Part shown: positions 18,975 through 27,935 of the stretch, one piece after another | Layout of the letters: every line of letters starts with the position of its first letter | How positions within the stretch are numbered: the stretch's first letter is position 1 | NCBI RefSeq assembly: GCF_014145665.1 | Contig: NZ_JACHTD010000008.1 | Coordinates: forward strand, 111,379-175,378 | Origin: Myroides sp. NP-2 | Lineage (GTDB): Bacteria; Bacteroidota; Bacteroidia; Flavobacteriales; Flavobacteriaceae | Direction: 5' to 3' | Length of the DNA stretch: 64,000 nucleotides | The notes under the pieces: generated by a model | What the model saw: only the letters and a program-made list of their open reading frames with translations | Told to the model about the DNA's origin: nothing | Databases searched by the model: none | Made by a program: the position numbers and the translations under genes

Positions 18975-19550
18975 ATGGCAAAAAGAGTTTTAATGTTAGC
19001 GGGTGATTTTGTGGAAGACTACGAAGTAATGGTTCCCTACCAAGCATTGCTATCTGTAGGAGTAGCAGTGGATGTGGTTTGTCCTGGAAAGAAAAAGAAC
19101 GATATCATTGCAACGGCAATTCACGATTTCGTTGGATTTCAGACTTATGCGGAAAGCAGGGGGCATAATTTCGTGATTAACAAGAGTTTTGATGAGGTAA
19201 AAGTAGGGGATTATGCTGGGCTATATGTCTGTGGAGGACGTGCCCCTGAATATATTCGATTAAACAAAAAGGTGATTGAAATCGTTCAGTTCTTTTTTGA
19301 AAAGAATTTGCCAATTGCGGCTATTTGTCACGGAATTCAGGTCCTAACACCTGCAAATGTCCTACAAGGCAGAACCTTGACTGCGTATCCAGCAGTGGGA
19401 CCAGACATCGTTGTAGCAGGAGGTGTATACAAGGAAATAGATGCGGACAAAGCCATAACGGACGGCAATTTAACCACTTCACCTGCCTGGCCTGGCCATC
19501 CTGCTATTTTGAGTGAATTTTATAAGTTATTAGGGATAAAAATAGGATAG
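18975..19550 (+). CDS. DJ-1/PfpI-family protein
   Basis: 191 residues. Class I glutamine-amidotransferase-like fold with the nucleophile elbow AAICHG (Cys118) and a conserved acidic residue (Glu15) near it, as in PfpI/YhbO-type proteins. These have been described as proteases, glyoxalases or deglycases; which applies is not settled. Single gene, followed after 83 bases by nadC. Confidence 0.85.
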   Translation: MAKRVLMLAGDFVEDYEVMVPYQALLSVGVAVDVVCPGKKKNDIIATAIHDFVGFQTYAESRGHNFVINKSFDEVKVGDYAGLYVCGGRAPEYIRLNKKVIEIVQFFFEKNLPIAAICHGIQVLTPANVLQGRTLTAYPAVGPDIVVAGGVYKEIDADKAITDGNLTTSPAWPGHPAILSEFYKLLGIKIG

Positions 19551-19633
19551 GGATGATCCTGTAGTAGTTTGCGCGGCGAAAAGAAGAACACTTGTAAAAC
19601 ATTTCTTATTTTAGCAGCGCAAATTTTTTATAT

Positions 19634-20494
19634 ATGATTTCAGAACTACAATTCCAAGCCGAATTAAATCAAATTATAGTCAATGCAATACGCGAAGACG
19701 TTGGAGATGGAGATCACAGCTCCTTGGCGTGTATCCCATCAAATGCTAAGGGGAAAGCCCAAGTTCTAGTTAAAGAAGAGGGAATTATTGCGGGAGTTGC
19801 ATTTGCTCAAATGATTTTAAACTACGTGGATGCGAGTTTAGTTGTTGAGGTGTTTATTCCTGATGGAACGGCAGTTCAAGTGGGAGATGTAGTATTAACC
19901 GTAGCAGGATCTTCTCAGTCCATTTTAAAAGCGGAACGCTTTATGTTGAATGCGATGCAACGCATGAGTGCCATCGCAACTAAAACGCGCGTTTTTGTGG
20001 ATTTACTTGAGGGAACGGGAACTAAAATTCTAGATACGCGTAAAACTACACCAGGTATTCGCGCCATTGAAAAATGGGCCGTGAAAATTGCAGGAGGTGA
20101 AAATCATCGCTTTGCCCTATATGACATGATCATGCTCAAAGACAACCACATCGATTTTGCCGGCGGCATAAAAGAAGCAATAGAAAAAACCAACCAATAC
20201 CTAAAAGAGCAAAACAAAGCATTGAAAATTATCGTAGAAGCACGTAATTTGGATGAAGTTAAACAAATCTTAGCCTGTGAGAATGTATATCGCATCCTCT
20301 TGGATAATTTTGACTTTGAAACGACAAAAGAAGCCGTAGCCTTAATCGGTAATCAATGCCAAACTGAATCATCTGGCAATATTGATGAAACAACAGTTCG
20401 TGCTTATGCGCTTTGTGGCGTAGATTATGTTTCTTCTGGAGCCTTGACTCATTCTGTTTATAATATGGATTTAAGTTTAAAAGCGGTTTTATAA
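19634..20494 (+). CDS. nadC: Nicotinate-nucleotide diphosphorylase (carboxylating)
   Basis: Quinolinate phosphoribosyltransferase, converting quinolinate and PRPP to nicotinate mononucleotide in de novo NAD synthesis. 286 residues, family-typical. Active-site elements visible: R136-K137-T138 in DTRKTTPG, H158-R159 in GGENHRF, K169-D170 in MLKDNHI, and the terminal GVDYVSSGALTHS. nadA and nadB are not in the window. The next gene starts 17 bases later, suggesting one transcript with the YihY protein. Confidence 0.95.
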   Translation: MISELQFQAELNQIIVNAIREDVGDGDHSSLACIPSNAKGKAQVLVKEEGIIAGVAFAQMILNYVDASLVVEVFIPDGTAVQVGDVVLTVAGSSQSILKAERFMLNAMQRMSAIATKTRVFVDLLEGTGTKILDTRKTTPGIRAIEKWAVKIAGGENHRFALYDMIMLKDNHIDFAGGIKEAIEKTNQYLKEQNKALKIIVEARNLDEVKQILACENVYRILLDNFDFETTKEAVALIGNQCQTESSGNIDETTVRAYALCGVDYVSSGALTHSVYNMDLSLKAVL

Positions 20495-20511
20495 CAAAGA
20501 CAAAAGCGAAA

Positions 20512-21408
20512 ATGTCAGACGTAGAGAATAAGTTAGATCGAATACCTATCGTCAATAAAATTGTTCGAGGATTGAAACGAGTGAAGTTTTCTTTCCTGGA
20601 AGGGTATTCTCTTTTTGATTTAATCGAACTATATGTAGTCGGTATTATCAAAGGAGCTTTTTCTTATCGCGCAGGTTCTATTGCCTTTAGTTTCTTTATG
20701 GCTTTGTTTCCCTTTGCCCTTTTTATTCTAAACCTCATACCCTATATTCCCATTGACAATTTTCAGGCTGACTTTTTGCAGTTTATCGAAAATTCAGTGC
20801 CTCCAAATACCTATGAAGCCATTCAATCTATTATTCTTGATATTATGAATAATAGTTATAAATCATTGCTTTCTTCAGGTTTTTTACTGTCTATTTTTTT
20901 AATGACCAATGGCGTATTCGCTATTATTGGTGGATTTGAATCGTCCTATCACATTACGATTTCACGCAATATCATTCGACAGTATTTAGTTGCTTTAGCC
21001 TTGTCGTTGGCGCTGTCCTTTGTCTTGATTTTTTCTGTTGCCTTTTACGTCATCCTCGAAGTGTTGATTTACCGATTTGCCATTGGAGTGAATTGGTTGG
21101 TCTGGTTGCGTAATTTGTACCTATTACTCGTTGTTTTATTGACAACCTCCATCTTGTACAAATTTGGTGCAAAAGAAACCAAGAAAGTGTCTTTCATCTC
21201 CATCGGATCTGTATTTACAACGATCTTGTATGTGTTAACCTCTTATGGTTTTGGGGTGTATGTGCTTCGATTCGCGCGTTATAACGAACTGTATGGCTCT
21301 ATTGGAACGCTACTCGTTGTTATGTTTTACTTGTGGATTAACTGTATGATCCTATTGCTAGGTTTTGAATTAAATTTGGCAATTCGTAAGATTAAATTGA
21401 AAAAATAA
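20512..21408 (+). CDS. YihY/BrkB-family inner membrane protein
   Basis: 298 residues with six predicted membrane helices. The family landmarks include the early YRAGSIAFSFFMALFP and a later GSIGTLLVVMFYLW preceding the last helix. These proteins were once misannotated as ribonuclease BN; their role, perhaps in envelope transport, is unknown. It sits directly after nadC. Confidence 0.85.
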   Translation: MSDVENKLDRIPIVNKIVRGLKRVKFSFLEGYSLFDLIELYVVGIIKGAFSYRAGSIAFSFFMALFPFALFILNLIPYIPIDNFQADFLQFIENSVPPNTYEAIQSIILDIMNNSYKSLLSSGFLLSIFLMTNGVFAIIGGFESSYHITISRNIIRQYLVALALSLALSFVLIFSVAFYVILEVLIYRFAIGVNWLVWLRNLYLLLVVLLTTSILYKFGAKETKKVSFISIGSVFTTILYVLTSYGFGVYVLRFARYNELYGSIGTLLVVMFYLWINCMILLLGFELNLAIRKIKLKK

Positions 21409-21450
21409 GTATATTTGAGTGTATTGTTTAATTCAAATGGCTAAAATATT

Positions 21451-21876
21451 ATGAGAAATTCAATGTTAATGATCCTATTTTTAATAGGGGGGCTGTGCTT
21501 AGCGCATGGACAGTCGATTGTTGGTAAATGGAAGACCTTTGACGATCAGACAGGAGATGCGAAATCCATTGTAGAGATACTAGAAAAGGACGGGAAGTAC
21601 CACGGCAAGGTAGTCGAAATACTCAATCCTGCTAAAAAGGATTCTAAATGCGAAAACTGCCCGGGTACAGATAAAGGAAAACCCATTGAAGGGTTAACGA
21701 TTATTAAAAACCTGACCAAAAAAGGGGCTGAATATACAGGAGGAACAATAATTGATCCTCAATCGGGGAAAGAGTACAAATGCTCGATTAAAACCAATGG
21801 AACAACTAAATTAGAAGTCAGAGGTTATGTTGGAATATCCTTAATCGGACGAACCCAAACTTGGACTAAAATGTAA
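21451..21876 (+). CDS. DUF2147 secreted protein
   Basis: 141 residues with a signal peptide (LCLAHG-Q) and a DUF2147 beta-barrel domain: IVGKWKTFDDQTG at the start, a CENCPG pair of cysteines, GKEYKCSIK and the closing RTQTWTK. Family of small periplasmic proteins of unknown function. It follows the YihY gene by 42 bases and ends before a good terminator. Confidence 0.85.
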   Translation: MRNSMLMILFLIGGLCLAHGQSIVGKWKTFDDQTGDAKSIVEILEKDGKYHGKVVEILNPAKKDSKCENCPGTDKGKPIEGLTIIKNLTKKGAEYTGGTIIDPQSGKEYKCSIKTNGTTKLEVRGYVGISLIGRTQTWTKM

Positions 21877-21886
21877 AATAGAACAG

Positions 21887-21921
21887 AAAGAGGATGCCCA
21901 AGAAGGGTATCCTCTTTTTTT
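21887..21921 (+). terminator. Terminator after DUF2147 gene
   Basis: 13-pair stem (one G-U) AAAGAGGATGCCC / GGGTATCCTCTTT plus T-run. Confidence 0.88.
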
Positions 21922-21974
21922 GGTCGCTCTATCAACGAGCCATTCTTGCTATGTCAGCGTACTGCCAGCATTAT

Positions 21975-22160
21975 GCGTCCATAGTCACTCTATAATAAAC
22001 GCTAGTTTTAATAGACTCACTATGGACGCACTATGGACTCACTACGGACTCACCTCAAACAATACTTGTCTCGTCCTACTATAACTGTACAGCTCTTTTT
22101 TTTGCTCCTGTTTTTTACTGTACAGCTCTTGTTTATGCTCCTGTTTTTTACTGTACAAAG
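21975..22160. repeat. Short tandem repeats: 11-base and 33-base arrays
   Basis: In a 450-base gene-free spacer. Three 11-base units (CACTATGGACG, CACTATGGACT, CACTACGGACT) lie at 22018-22050, with an inverted copy GCGTCCATAGT at 21975-21985. Just after, a 33-base unit starting ACTGTACAGCTCTT recurs at 22084, 22117 and (partial) 22150. No rightward gene is seen; the minus-strand reading is discussed in the findings. Confidence 0.8.
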
Positions 22161-22327
22161 TGCGAAATAAGCAAAGTAACAATTGTTTGGGCAAGGGAAA
22201 TGAAAGAGTTAGCACAACAAGCTGTAGTGAAATCGTTAAAATAGGATGAAGATTTGCTTTAAAACTCGTACTTTTGGGAATCAAAAAGTCTGAGACTATT
22301 TTTAATTCGTTATAACTTAAAAATCAA

Positions 22328-22681
22328 ATGAATAGAGTATTGGTGTGTTTTTTGTTGCTTATAAGTGTGGGATGTATGACGTCAAAGTCAACGCATCAGC
22401 CTTATTTGTATGACAATGGACCCGATTTTGTAGTGGAAGGAATGTATCGCATTGTCGATGAAGAAGGAAAAATGGGATTTGCAAACGTAAAAGGACAAGT
22501 GGTTATAAAGCCTCAATTTGCTTTTGTGTTTCCCTTTAAAAATGGCAAGGCAAAAGCAACTTTTGAAGGAAGAAGTAGAGAAGTCTCTGGATCTCGAGGC
22601 GAATACCACTATTGGGATAGTCCTTCGTGGTTTTATATTGACAACAAAGGAAACATTGTTTCTGAGAAAAACGCGAACTAA
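22328..22681 (+). CDS. Small WG-repeat-like lipoprotein
   Basis: 117 residues with lipobox SVGC (Cys16). The body holds about one and a half WG-type repeats (YRIVDEEGKMGFANVKGQVVIKPQFAFVFPF is the classical pattern 'G-x-x-G-x-x-x-x-x-G-x-x-V-I-x-P-x-F', followed by a degenerate WFYIDNKGNIV). WG repeats are found in secreted or surface Bacteroidota proteins, function unknown. It lies 57 bases before priA. Confidence 0.7.
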   Translation: MNRVLVCFLLLISVGCMTSKSTHQPYLYDNGPDFVVEGMYRIVDEEGKMGFANVKGQVVIKPQFAFVFPFKNGKAKATFEGRSREVSGSRGEYHYWDSPSWFYIDNKGNIVSEKNAN

Positions 22682-22738
22682 AATAATCTCCTAACTTCGT
22701 GTACAACCGAAGCGTCGAAATGATTAATCAATCCTAAC

Positions 22739-25189
22739 ATGCATTATTTTGTAGAGGTTATTGTACCTTTAGCTTTAGACCCTACGTTTACGTATCGTAT
22801 TAACGAGATGGAGTTTGACTTCATTCAAGTAGGTATGCGCGTAGCCGTGCCTTTCGGTCGAAACAAGGTGTATACGGCTTTGGTGGTAGAGAAGCACCAT
22901 CGTCAGCCCGCCTTGTATGAAGCCAAGGATATTCATGAAATTATTGATGTTGAGCCCGTTGTAACACCAGCGCAAATTAAATTTTGGACCTGGTTGGCCG
23001 AATACTATATGTGTACGTTGGGTGATGTCTATAAAGGGGCTATGCCTTCGCGATTACTCTTAGAAAGCGAAACCATTATTCAATGGAATGACAAATCCGT
23101 TATCTCAGTAGAGGAATTAAATGATGCTGAATACTTGTTGTATGAGGCGATGCAAATTCAAGCGATCCTCAAATTAGACGAAGTTATCGCAATTTTAAAT
23201 CGCAAAAAAGTATTTCCTGTCATCAATAGTTTATTGAGCAAAGGCGCTATTTTCTTACAAGAAGAAATGGTGGAAAAATATAGGCCGAAACAGATTCGCT
23301 ATGTGCGATTGGCTGAAGCTTATACTCAAGAAGATGGCTTGACCAAGCTCATGGAAGTAGTGAGTCGAGCAGTAAAACAGCGAGAGTTGGTGTTGAAGTA
23401 TTTTCAACTTCAAGCCATCCAAAAGAAACCCATTAGCGTCAAACAATTGATAGACGAAGGCGAGAGCAGTCAAGCAATCGTCAATGCTTTGATCGAAAAA
23501 GGCGTATTTGAAGCATACTATTTAAATCACGATCGCGTGATTTTTAATGAAGCAACGGCTGAGGGAATTCAATTGACCGATGACCAAAGCAAGGCGCTGT
23601 GGGAAATCGAACAACAATTTAAAGAAAAAGAAGTGGTGTTGTTACACGGAGTTACCGCATCTGGGAAGACTGAAGTGTACATCAAACTCATAGAAAAATA
23701 TGTAGCGCAAGAAGGGCAAGTGTTGTTTCTTCTGCCAGAAGTGGGGATTAGTACTCAATTGGTACAGCGTTTGACTGCTTATTTCGGCAATCAAGTAGCG
23801 GTCTATCACTCGCGATACTCCCACAACGAGCGTTTAGAAGTGTGGAATCAAGTTTTGCAACAGTCGGAAAAAGCAAAAGTGATCCTTGGTACGCGATTAT
23901 CCGTATTCTTGCCCTTTCAAGATTTGCGATTGGTTGTCATTGATGAAGAGCACGATTCCAACTACAAACAACACGATCCTGCTCCTCGTTATCACGGAAG
24001 GGATGCTGCTGTTGTACTGGCCATGCAACACAAAGCCAAAGTGTTGATGGGTTCGGCTACACCGAGCTTAGAAAGTTATTACAATGCCCATCAAAAAAAA
24101 TACGGTCTCGTAGAGTTAACCAAGCGCTATACCAATGTATTGTTGCCAGATATCGTTTTAGTAGATATCAAAGACAAGTACAAGCGCAAACAAATGACGG
24201 GGCATTTTTCTGATCAGTTGATCGATGAGATAAATCAGGCCTTGTCGTTAGAAGAACAAGTCATTCTCTTTCAAAATCGCAGGGGATTTTCTCCTGTAGT
24301 GGAGTGTATGACTTGTGGAGCTGTGCCCGAATGTCCACATTGTGATGTGAGTTTGACCTATCATAAATACAGAAACGAACTGCGTTGCCATTACTGTGGC
24401 TATACGTTGCCTATGCCCAAACAATGTGTGCGTTGTCACAGTGTCGACTTGAATACCAAAGGATTTGGAACAGAACAAGTGGAGGAAGAGTTGAGAGAAC
24501 TATTTCCCAACAAGCGTATTGGGCGTATGGATCAAGATACAACTAGGGGAAAATATGCGTATGAGAAGTTGATTGAATCCTTTGAAAATCGTCAAATTGA
24601 TATTTTGGTAGGCACACAGATGCTAGCGAAGGGGTTTGATTTTGACAACGTCAATTTAGTGGGGATTATGAATGCCGATAACAGCTTATATCACCCAGAT
24701 TTTAGAGCTCATGAACGCGCTTTTCAAATGATGACTCAGATTGCAGGACGTTCCGGTCGATTTGACAAGAAGGGAAAAGTAGTCATTCAAACGTTTAATC
24801 CCTATCACAACATCATTCAGCAGGTAACCAATTACGATTATAAGTCGATGTATAAAGAACAGATGTATGAACGTCATAATTTTCAATATCCGCCTTTTTA
24901 TCGCTTGATTCGTTTGACCTTAAAACACCGCGATTTTGAAAAGTTGAGGGAAGCGTCTTTTTGGTTGTACAACAACTTGAAGGGGCAGTTGGGAATTCCT
25001 GTTTTAGGACCAGAAGAACCCGCTATTAATCGCATCCGAAACCAGTATATCCGCGTGATTTTAATCAAAATTCCACAGCAAGTGATGTTAAATCAAACCA
25101 AGGGGAACGTGAGGCGTATCCTAAAGAGTTTTGAATCGATCGGTGCTTATCGTTCGGTTCATGTAGTGGCTAATGTGGATTTTTATTAG
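22739..25189 (+). CDS. priA: Primosomal replication protein N' (helicase)
   Basis: Restart helicase that reloads the replisome at stalled forks. 816 residues. N-terminal 3'-DNA-binding domain, then superfamily 2 helicase: Walker A in GVTASGKTEVY near residue 304-314, DEEH box (VIDEEHDSNYKQHDP), GSATPSLES, and the zinc-binding cysteine cluster CMTCGAVPECPHC ... CHYCGYTLPMPKQCVRC in the middle. Helicase motif VI reads AGRSGRFDKKG. Terminated by a compact hairpin. Confidence 0.96.
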   Translation: MHYFVEVIVPLALDPTFTYRINEMEFDFIQVGMRVAVPFGRNKVYTALVVEKHHRQPALYEAKDIHEIIDVEPVVTPAQIKFWTWLAEYYMCTLGDVYKGAMPSRLLLESETIIQWNDKSVISVEELNDAEYLLYEAMQIQAILKLDEVIAILNRKKVFPVINSLLSKGAIFLQEEMVEKYRPKQIRYVRLAEAYTQEDGLTKLMEVVSRAVKQRELVLKYFQLQAIQKKPISVKQLIDEGESSQAIVNALIEKGVFEAYYLNHDRVIFNEATAEGIQLTDDQSKALWEIEQQFKEKEVVLLHGVTASGKTEVYIKLIEKYVAQEGQVLFLLPEVGISTQLVQRLTAYFGNQVAVYHSRYSHNERLEVWNQVLQQSEKAKVILGTRLSVFLPFQDLRLVVIDEEHDSNYKQHDPAPRYHGRDAAVVLAMQHKAKVLMGSATPSLESYYNAHQKKYGLVELTKRYTNVLLPDIVLVDIKDKYKRKQMTGHFSDQLIDEINQALSLEEQVILFQNRRGFSPVVECMTCGAVPECPHCDVSLTYHKYRNELRCHYCGYTLPMPKQCVRCHSVDLNTKGFGTEQVEEELRELFPNKRIGRMDQDTTRGKYAYEKLIESFENRQIDILVGTQMLAKGFDFDNVNLVGIMNADNSLYHPDFRAHERAFQMMTQIAGRSGRFDKKGKVVIQTFNPYHNIIQQVTNYDYKSMYKEQMYERHNFQYPPFYRLIRLTLKHRDFEKLREASFWLYNNLKGQLGIPVLGPEEPAINRIRNQYIRVILIKIPQQVMLNQTKGNVRRILKSFESIGAYRSVHVVANVDFY

Positions 25190-25202
25190 CAACAAAAATA
25201 GG

Positions 25203-25226
25203 AGAGCGATAAATCGCTCTTTTTTT
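25203..25226 (+). terminator. Terminator after priA
   Basis: AGAGCGAT aa ATCGCTCT hairpin followed by seven T's; very tight loop. Confidence 0.78.
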
Positions 25227-25282
25227 ATGGAGGTTAAGTTGTATTTTTGTAGCTTGGACTAAGATTTTAAAAACAAAAGAAC

Positions 25283-25846
25283 ATGAGCCAACCCAAAATT
25301 GTAGTGTCAAAAGACGCAAGAGAAAGTCAAGATAATTACGACATCATCTATTCGAATATAACCTTCATCAATTTAATTCGCGAAGAAGCTGAAACAGAAG
25401 ATCCGGAAGAAGACAACGTCGATGAATTAATTCCACATGATGCTTTTTTAAGCTACTATGTCGATTATTATTTGTCTCAGTATGAAAATGGGAATTTTTC
25501 CCAGTTTGTGTACAACACAGGAGCAGATTTAGAATTGATTGATTGGATTATCGAAGGATTGGAAAAAATGGGGTCAGTAGAACACCTGGCTTTGTTGAAA
25601 AAAAGGTTAGATGTATTAGAAAATATGGATGAGGTGGTGTTAGAAGCATTTGTTGAAAGCGATTACTTTGGAACCAATCCAACCCGCGATATTTTAAATG
25701 ACGATGATTTCTTTAAGATAGAAGAGGACTTGATCGAGTTAAACGCCAATTGGTTGAAACAACATCCCGAACTACTAGCTTTATCCATTGATGAAATGTA
25801 TGACTACGCAGAGCAATTGTTGGGTAAAAAAGTAGAACGCGAGTAA
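25283..25846 (+). CDS. DMP19/DUF4375-like protein
   Basis: 187 residues, acidic, soluble. The block DAFLSYYVDYYLSQYENGNFSQFVYNTGAD, followed by EGLEKMGSVEHLALL, matches the pattern of the DUF4375 (DMP19, DNA-mimic-like) family by eye. Some members of that family mimic DNA, but many are of unknown role. A perfect -7 box TATTTTTG lies at 25242-25249. Family assignment is moderate. Confidence 0.6.
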   Translation: MSQPKIVVSKDARESQDNYDIIYSNITFINLIREEAETEDPEEDNVDELIPHDAFLSYYVDYYLSQYENGNFSQFVYNTGADLELIDWIIEGLEKMGSVEHLALLKKRLDVLENMDEVVLEAFVESDYFGTNPTRDILNDDDFFKIEEDLIELNANWLKQHPELLALSIDEMYDYAEQLLGKKVERE

Positions 25847-25963
25847 GGAAAACTCTTTTTTTCATTTAGAAAGAGTGAATGTCACAAAGATGTCGTAAGA
25901 ATGACATGAGGTATTTGCTTGTCAATCATTAGGTTTGCTTGAAAATAAATAATGTGATTTACG

Positions 25964-26539
25964 ATGTTAAACATGGAAGAACAGATGAAAAACCTTCGCA
26001 TAGGTAAGGGCTATTCACAAGAAGAATTAGCGAATTTATCAGGATTATCGATCCGTACGATTCAACGCATTGAAAAGGGAGAAACTATTCCAAGAGGACA
26101 TACCTTACATCGGTTAAGTGAGGTATTGGAGGTAGAAGTAAGTGAACTAGTCGCACAAGAAGAGCGAATCGCTGCAGCGCCAAAAAGTTCAGTACGCCCG
26201 ATCTATCTCTTGGTTTTGATAGGTCTTGTAGTACCTCTAGGTAATGTGATTGGTCCCTTAATTGGGTGGAGTATATATAAAAAGGAAAGTGAAGTTGCTG
26301 ATGTGATAGGTAAGAATGTGATTTTGACGCAATTGATTTATAGCTTGGTTACCAGTGCGTTAATTCTATATGCTGTTTTTACCAAATTGGATCAGCATCA
26401 AGGTTATGTATTTGAGTGGTTGATTGGTCTTGGTTTTGTTTTAGCAGTAATCAATTACAGCTTAGTTTTATATGCTGGTATTCAGTCAGAAGGGAAACGT
26501 AAAATGTATGTTCCTTTTTATAAAATGACGTATGTTTAG
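25964..26539 (+). CDS. XRE-family regulator with C-terminal membrane helices
   Basis: 191 residues. Residues about 10-65 form a Cro/CI helix-turn-helix (KNLRIGKGYSQEELANLSGLSIRTIQRIEKGE). The remainder has three hydrophobic helices separated by short loops, so it is likely a membrane-anchored regulator. An in-frame ATG 9 bases later (25973) is an equally good start. Upstream 118 bases show no clean promoter. Isolated gene; target unknown. Confidence 0.72.
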   Translation: MLNMEEQMKNLRIGKGYSQEELANLSGLSIRTIQRIEKGETIPRGHTLHRLSEVLEVEVSELVAQEERIAAAPKSSVRPIYLLVLIGLVVPLGNVIGPLIGWSIYKKESEVADVIGKNVILTQLIYSLVTSALILYAVFTKLDQHQGYVFEWLIGLGFVLAVINYSLVLYAGIQSEGKRKMYVPFYKMTYV

Positions 26540-26613
26540 TTTGCTTTAGGTAGGACTGGACTAGTAGTACTTGTGTAAGAAGCTGTACTTGTTCAAAATA
26601 AAAACAAAAAAAC

Positions 26614-26645
26614 TTTGGTAGATGTTATATAAAGTACTATTTTTG
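26614..26645 (+). promoter_or_regulatory. Promoter of ribosomal protein operon rpsF-rpsR-rplI
   Basis: TTTG at 26614-26617, 20-base spacer, TATTTTTG at 26638-26645; start of rpsF is 35 bases downstream. Excellent fit to the Bacteroidota consensus. Confidence 0.85.
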
Positions 26646-26679
26646 CACTCAATTTTATAACAAAATAAATTTTTATTTT

Positions 26680-27021
26680 ATGAATCAATACGAAACTGTT
26701 TTCATCTTGAATCCCGTTTTATCTGAAACTCAGGTAAAGGAAACAGTACAGAAATTCGAAGAATTTCTTACATCAAGAGGAGCTGAAATGGTAGCTAAAG
26801 AGGATTGGGGCTTAAAAAAATTAGCTTACGAAATCCAACACAAGAAAAGTGGTTTTTATCACTTGTTTGAGTACAAAGTTGCTGGAGATGTAATCATCAA
26901 CCTTGAAACAGAATTCAGACGTGACGAAAGAGTTATGCGTTTCTTAACTGTTGCTTTAGATAAACACGCTATATCTTGGGCTGAGAGAAGAAGAGAAAAA
27001 TTAAAATCTAAAAAAGCTTAA
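26680..27021 (+). CDS. rpsF: Ribosomal protein bS6
   Basis: 113 residues of the 30S subunit protein S6. Starts [16 protein letters not shown], with the family's [19 protein letters not shown] core and a basic C-terminal tail. First gene of the conserved rpsF-rpsR-rplI cluster; ends 5 bases before rpsR. It binds bS18 on the platform of the small subunit. Confidence 0.97.
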   Translation: MNQYETVFILNPVLSETQVKETVQKFEEFLTSRGAEMVAKEDWGLKKLAYEIQHKKSGFYHLFEYKVAGDVIINLETEFRRDERVMRFLTVALDKHAISWAERRREKLKSKKA

Positions 27022-27026
27022 TTATT

Positions 27027-27323
27027 ATGTCAACTATTGAGCAATCTGCAAAAGGAAAAAAAGACGGAGATATCAGATATCTAACGCCTTTAAACATAGA
27101 AACAAACAAAACTAAAAAGTATTGTCGTTTCAAAAAATCAGGAATCAAATACATCGATTATAAAGATGCTGATTTCTTATTAAAATTCGTAAACGAGCAA
27201 GGTAAAATTTTACCTCGTCGTTTAACTGGAACTTCTTTGAAATACCAAAGAAAAGTTTCTGTAGCGGTAAAAAGAGCTCGTCACTTAGCTTTAATGCCAT
27301 ACGTAGCGGATTTATTAAAATAA
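27027..27323 (+). CDS. rpsR: Ribosomal protein bS18
   Basis: 98 residues, S18 of the small subunit. Contains the conserved [21 protein letters not shown] and the [31 protein letters not shown] block (split in two for reading). It has one cysteine in YCRF and is the normal zinc-free type. Translationally linked with rpsF. Confidence 0.97.
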
Positions 27324-27388
27324 TATAAAAAAAACAAGTTGTTGGTTTTCAACTTAGAAACCTAACTTCTTATTCAAAGGACATCAAC

Positions 27389-27832
27389 ATGGAAATTATC
27401 TTAAAACAAGACGTTCAAAAATTAGGATTTAAAGATGACGTAGTAACTGTAAAACCAGGATACGGACGTAACTATTTAATTCCTCAAGGACTTGCAGTTT
27501 TAGCTACTCCTTCTGCAAAGAAAGTATTAGCTGAAAACTTAAAGCAAAGAGCGCACAAAGAAGCTAAATTAATCGCTGATGCTAAAGTTGTAGCTGAGGC
27601 ATTAAAAGCAATTGAAATCAAAATCGCGGTTAAAGCTGGTGGAGATAAATTGTTTGGTTCAGTAACAAACCAAGATTTAGCTGAAGTATTTGCTAAAAAC
27701 GGACAAGAAGTAGACAAGAAATTTATTGCTTCAGGTGTTATCAAACGTTTAGGTAAATATAGTGCAACAGTACGTTTACACCGTGACGTAATTGTTGAAG
27801 TTGATTACGAAGTAATCGCTGAACAAGAGTAA
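27389..27832 (+). CDS. rplI: Ribosomal protein bL9
   Basis: 147 residues. L9 of the large subunit: MEIILKQDVQKLG at the N terminus, the glycine-rich PGYGRNYLIPQG, then the long helix and the C-terminal domain. The 65-base gap after rpsR contains a small 6-pair hairpin AAGTTG...CAACTT (27336-27356), possibly a leader structure, not a full terminator. A good terminator follows at 27878. Confidence 0.97.
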   Translation: MEIILKQDVQKLGFKDDVVTVKPGYGRNYLIPQGLAVLATPSAKKVLAENLKQRAHKEAKLIADAKVVAEALKAIEIKIAVKAGGDKLFGSVTNQDLAEVFAKNGQEVDKKFIASGVIKRLGKYSATVRLHRDVIVEVDYEVIAEQE

Positions 27833-27877
27833 TTCACTTGAACGAGGTTAAACTTGTTCAATGGAAATATAACTTAC

Positions 27878-27906
27878 AAAAAGCCTTCCTTTGGAAGGCT
27901 TTTTTT
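27878..27906 (+). terminator. Terminator of the rpsF operon
   Basis: AGCCTTCC ttt GGAAGGCT stem with A-run before and T-run after. Confidence 0.9.
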
Positions 27907-27935
27907 AGTTTATAGTAAACCGTAAATTATCTCTC

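Noticed and set aside
18990..19560. DJ-1/PfpI protein as a true protease
   Set aside because: The Cys is present, but protease, deglycase and glyoxalase roles cannot be separated from sequence.
22042..22284. Leftward 80-residue frame with YSKKQEHKQEL repeats
   Set aside because: Kept as a finding on repeats but not as a gene: the rest of the frame is non-descript and there is no promoter box or family.
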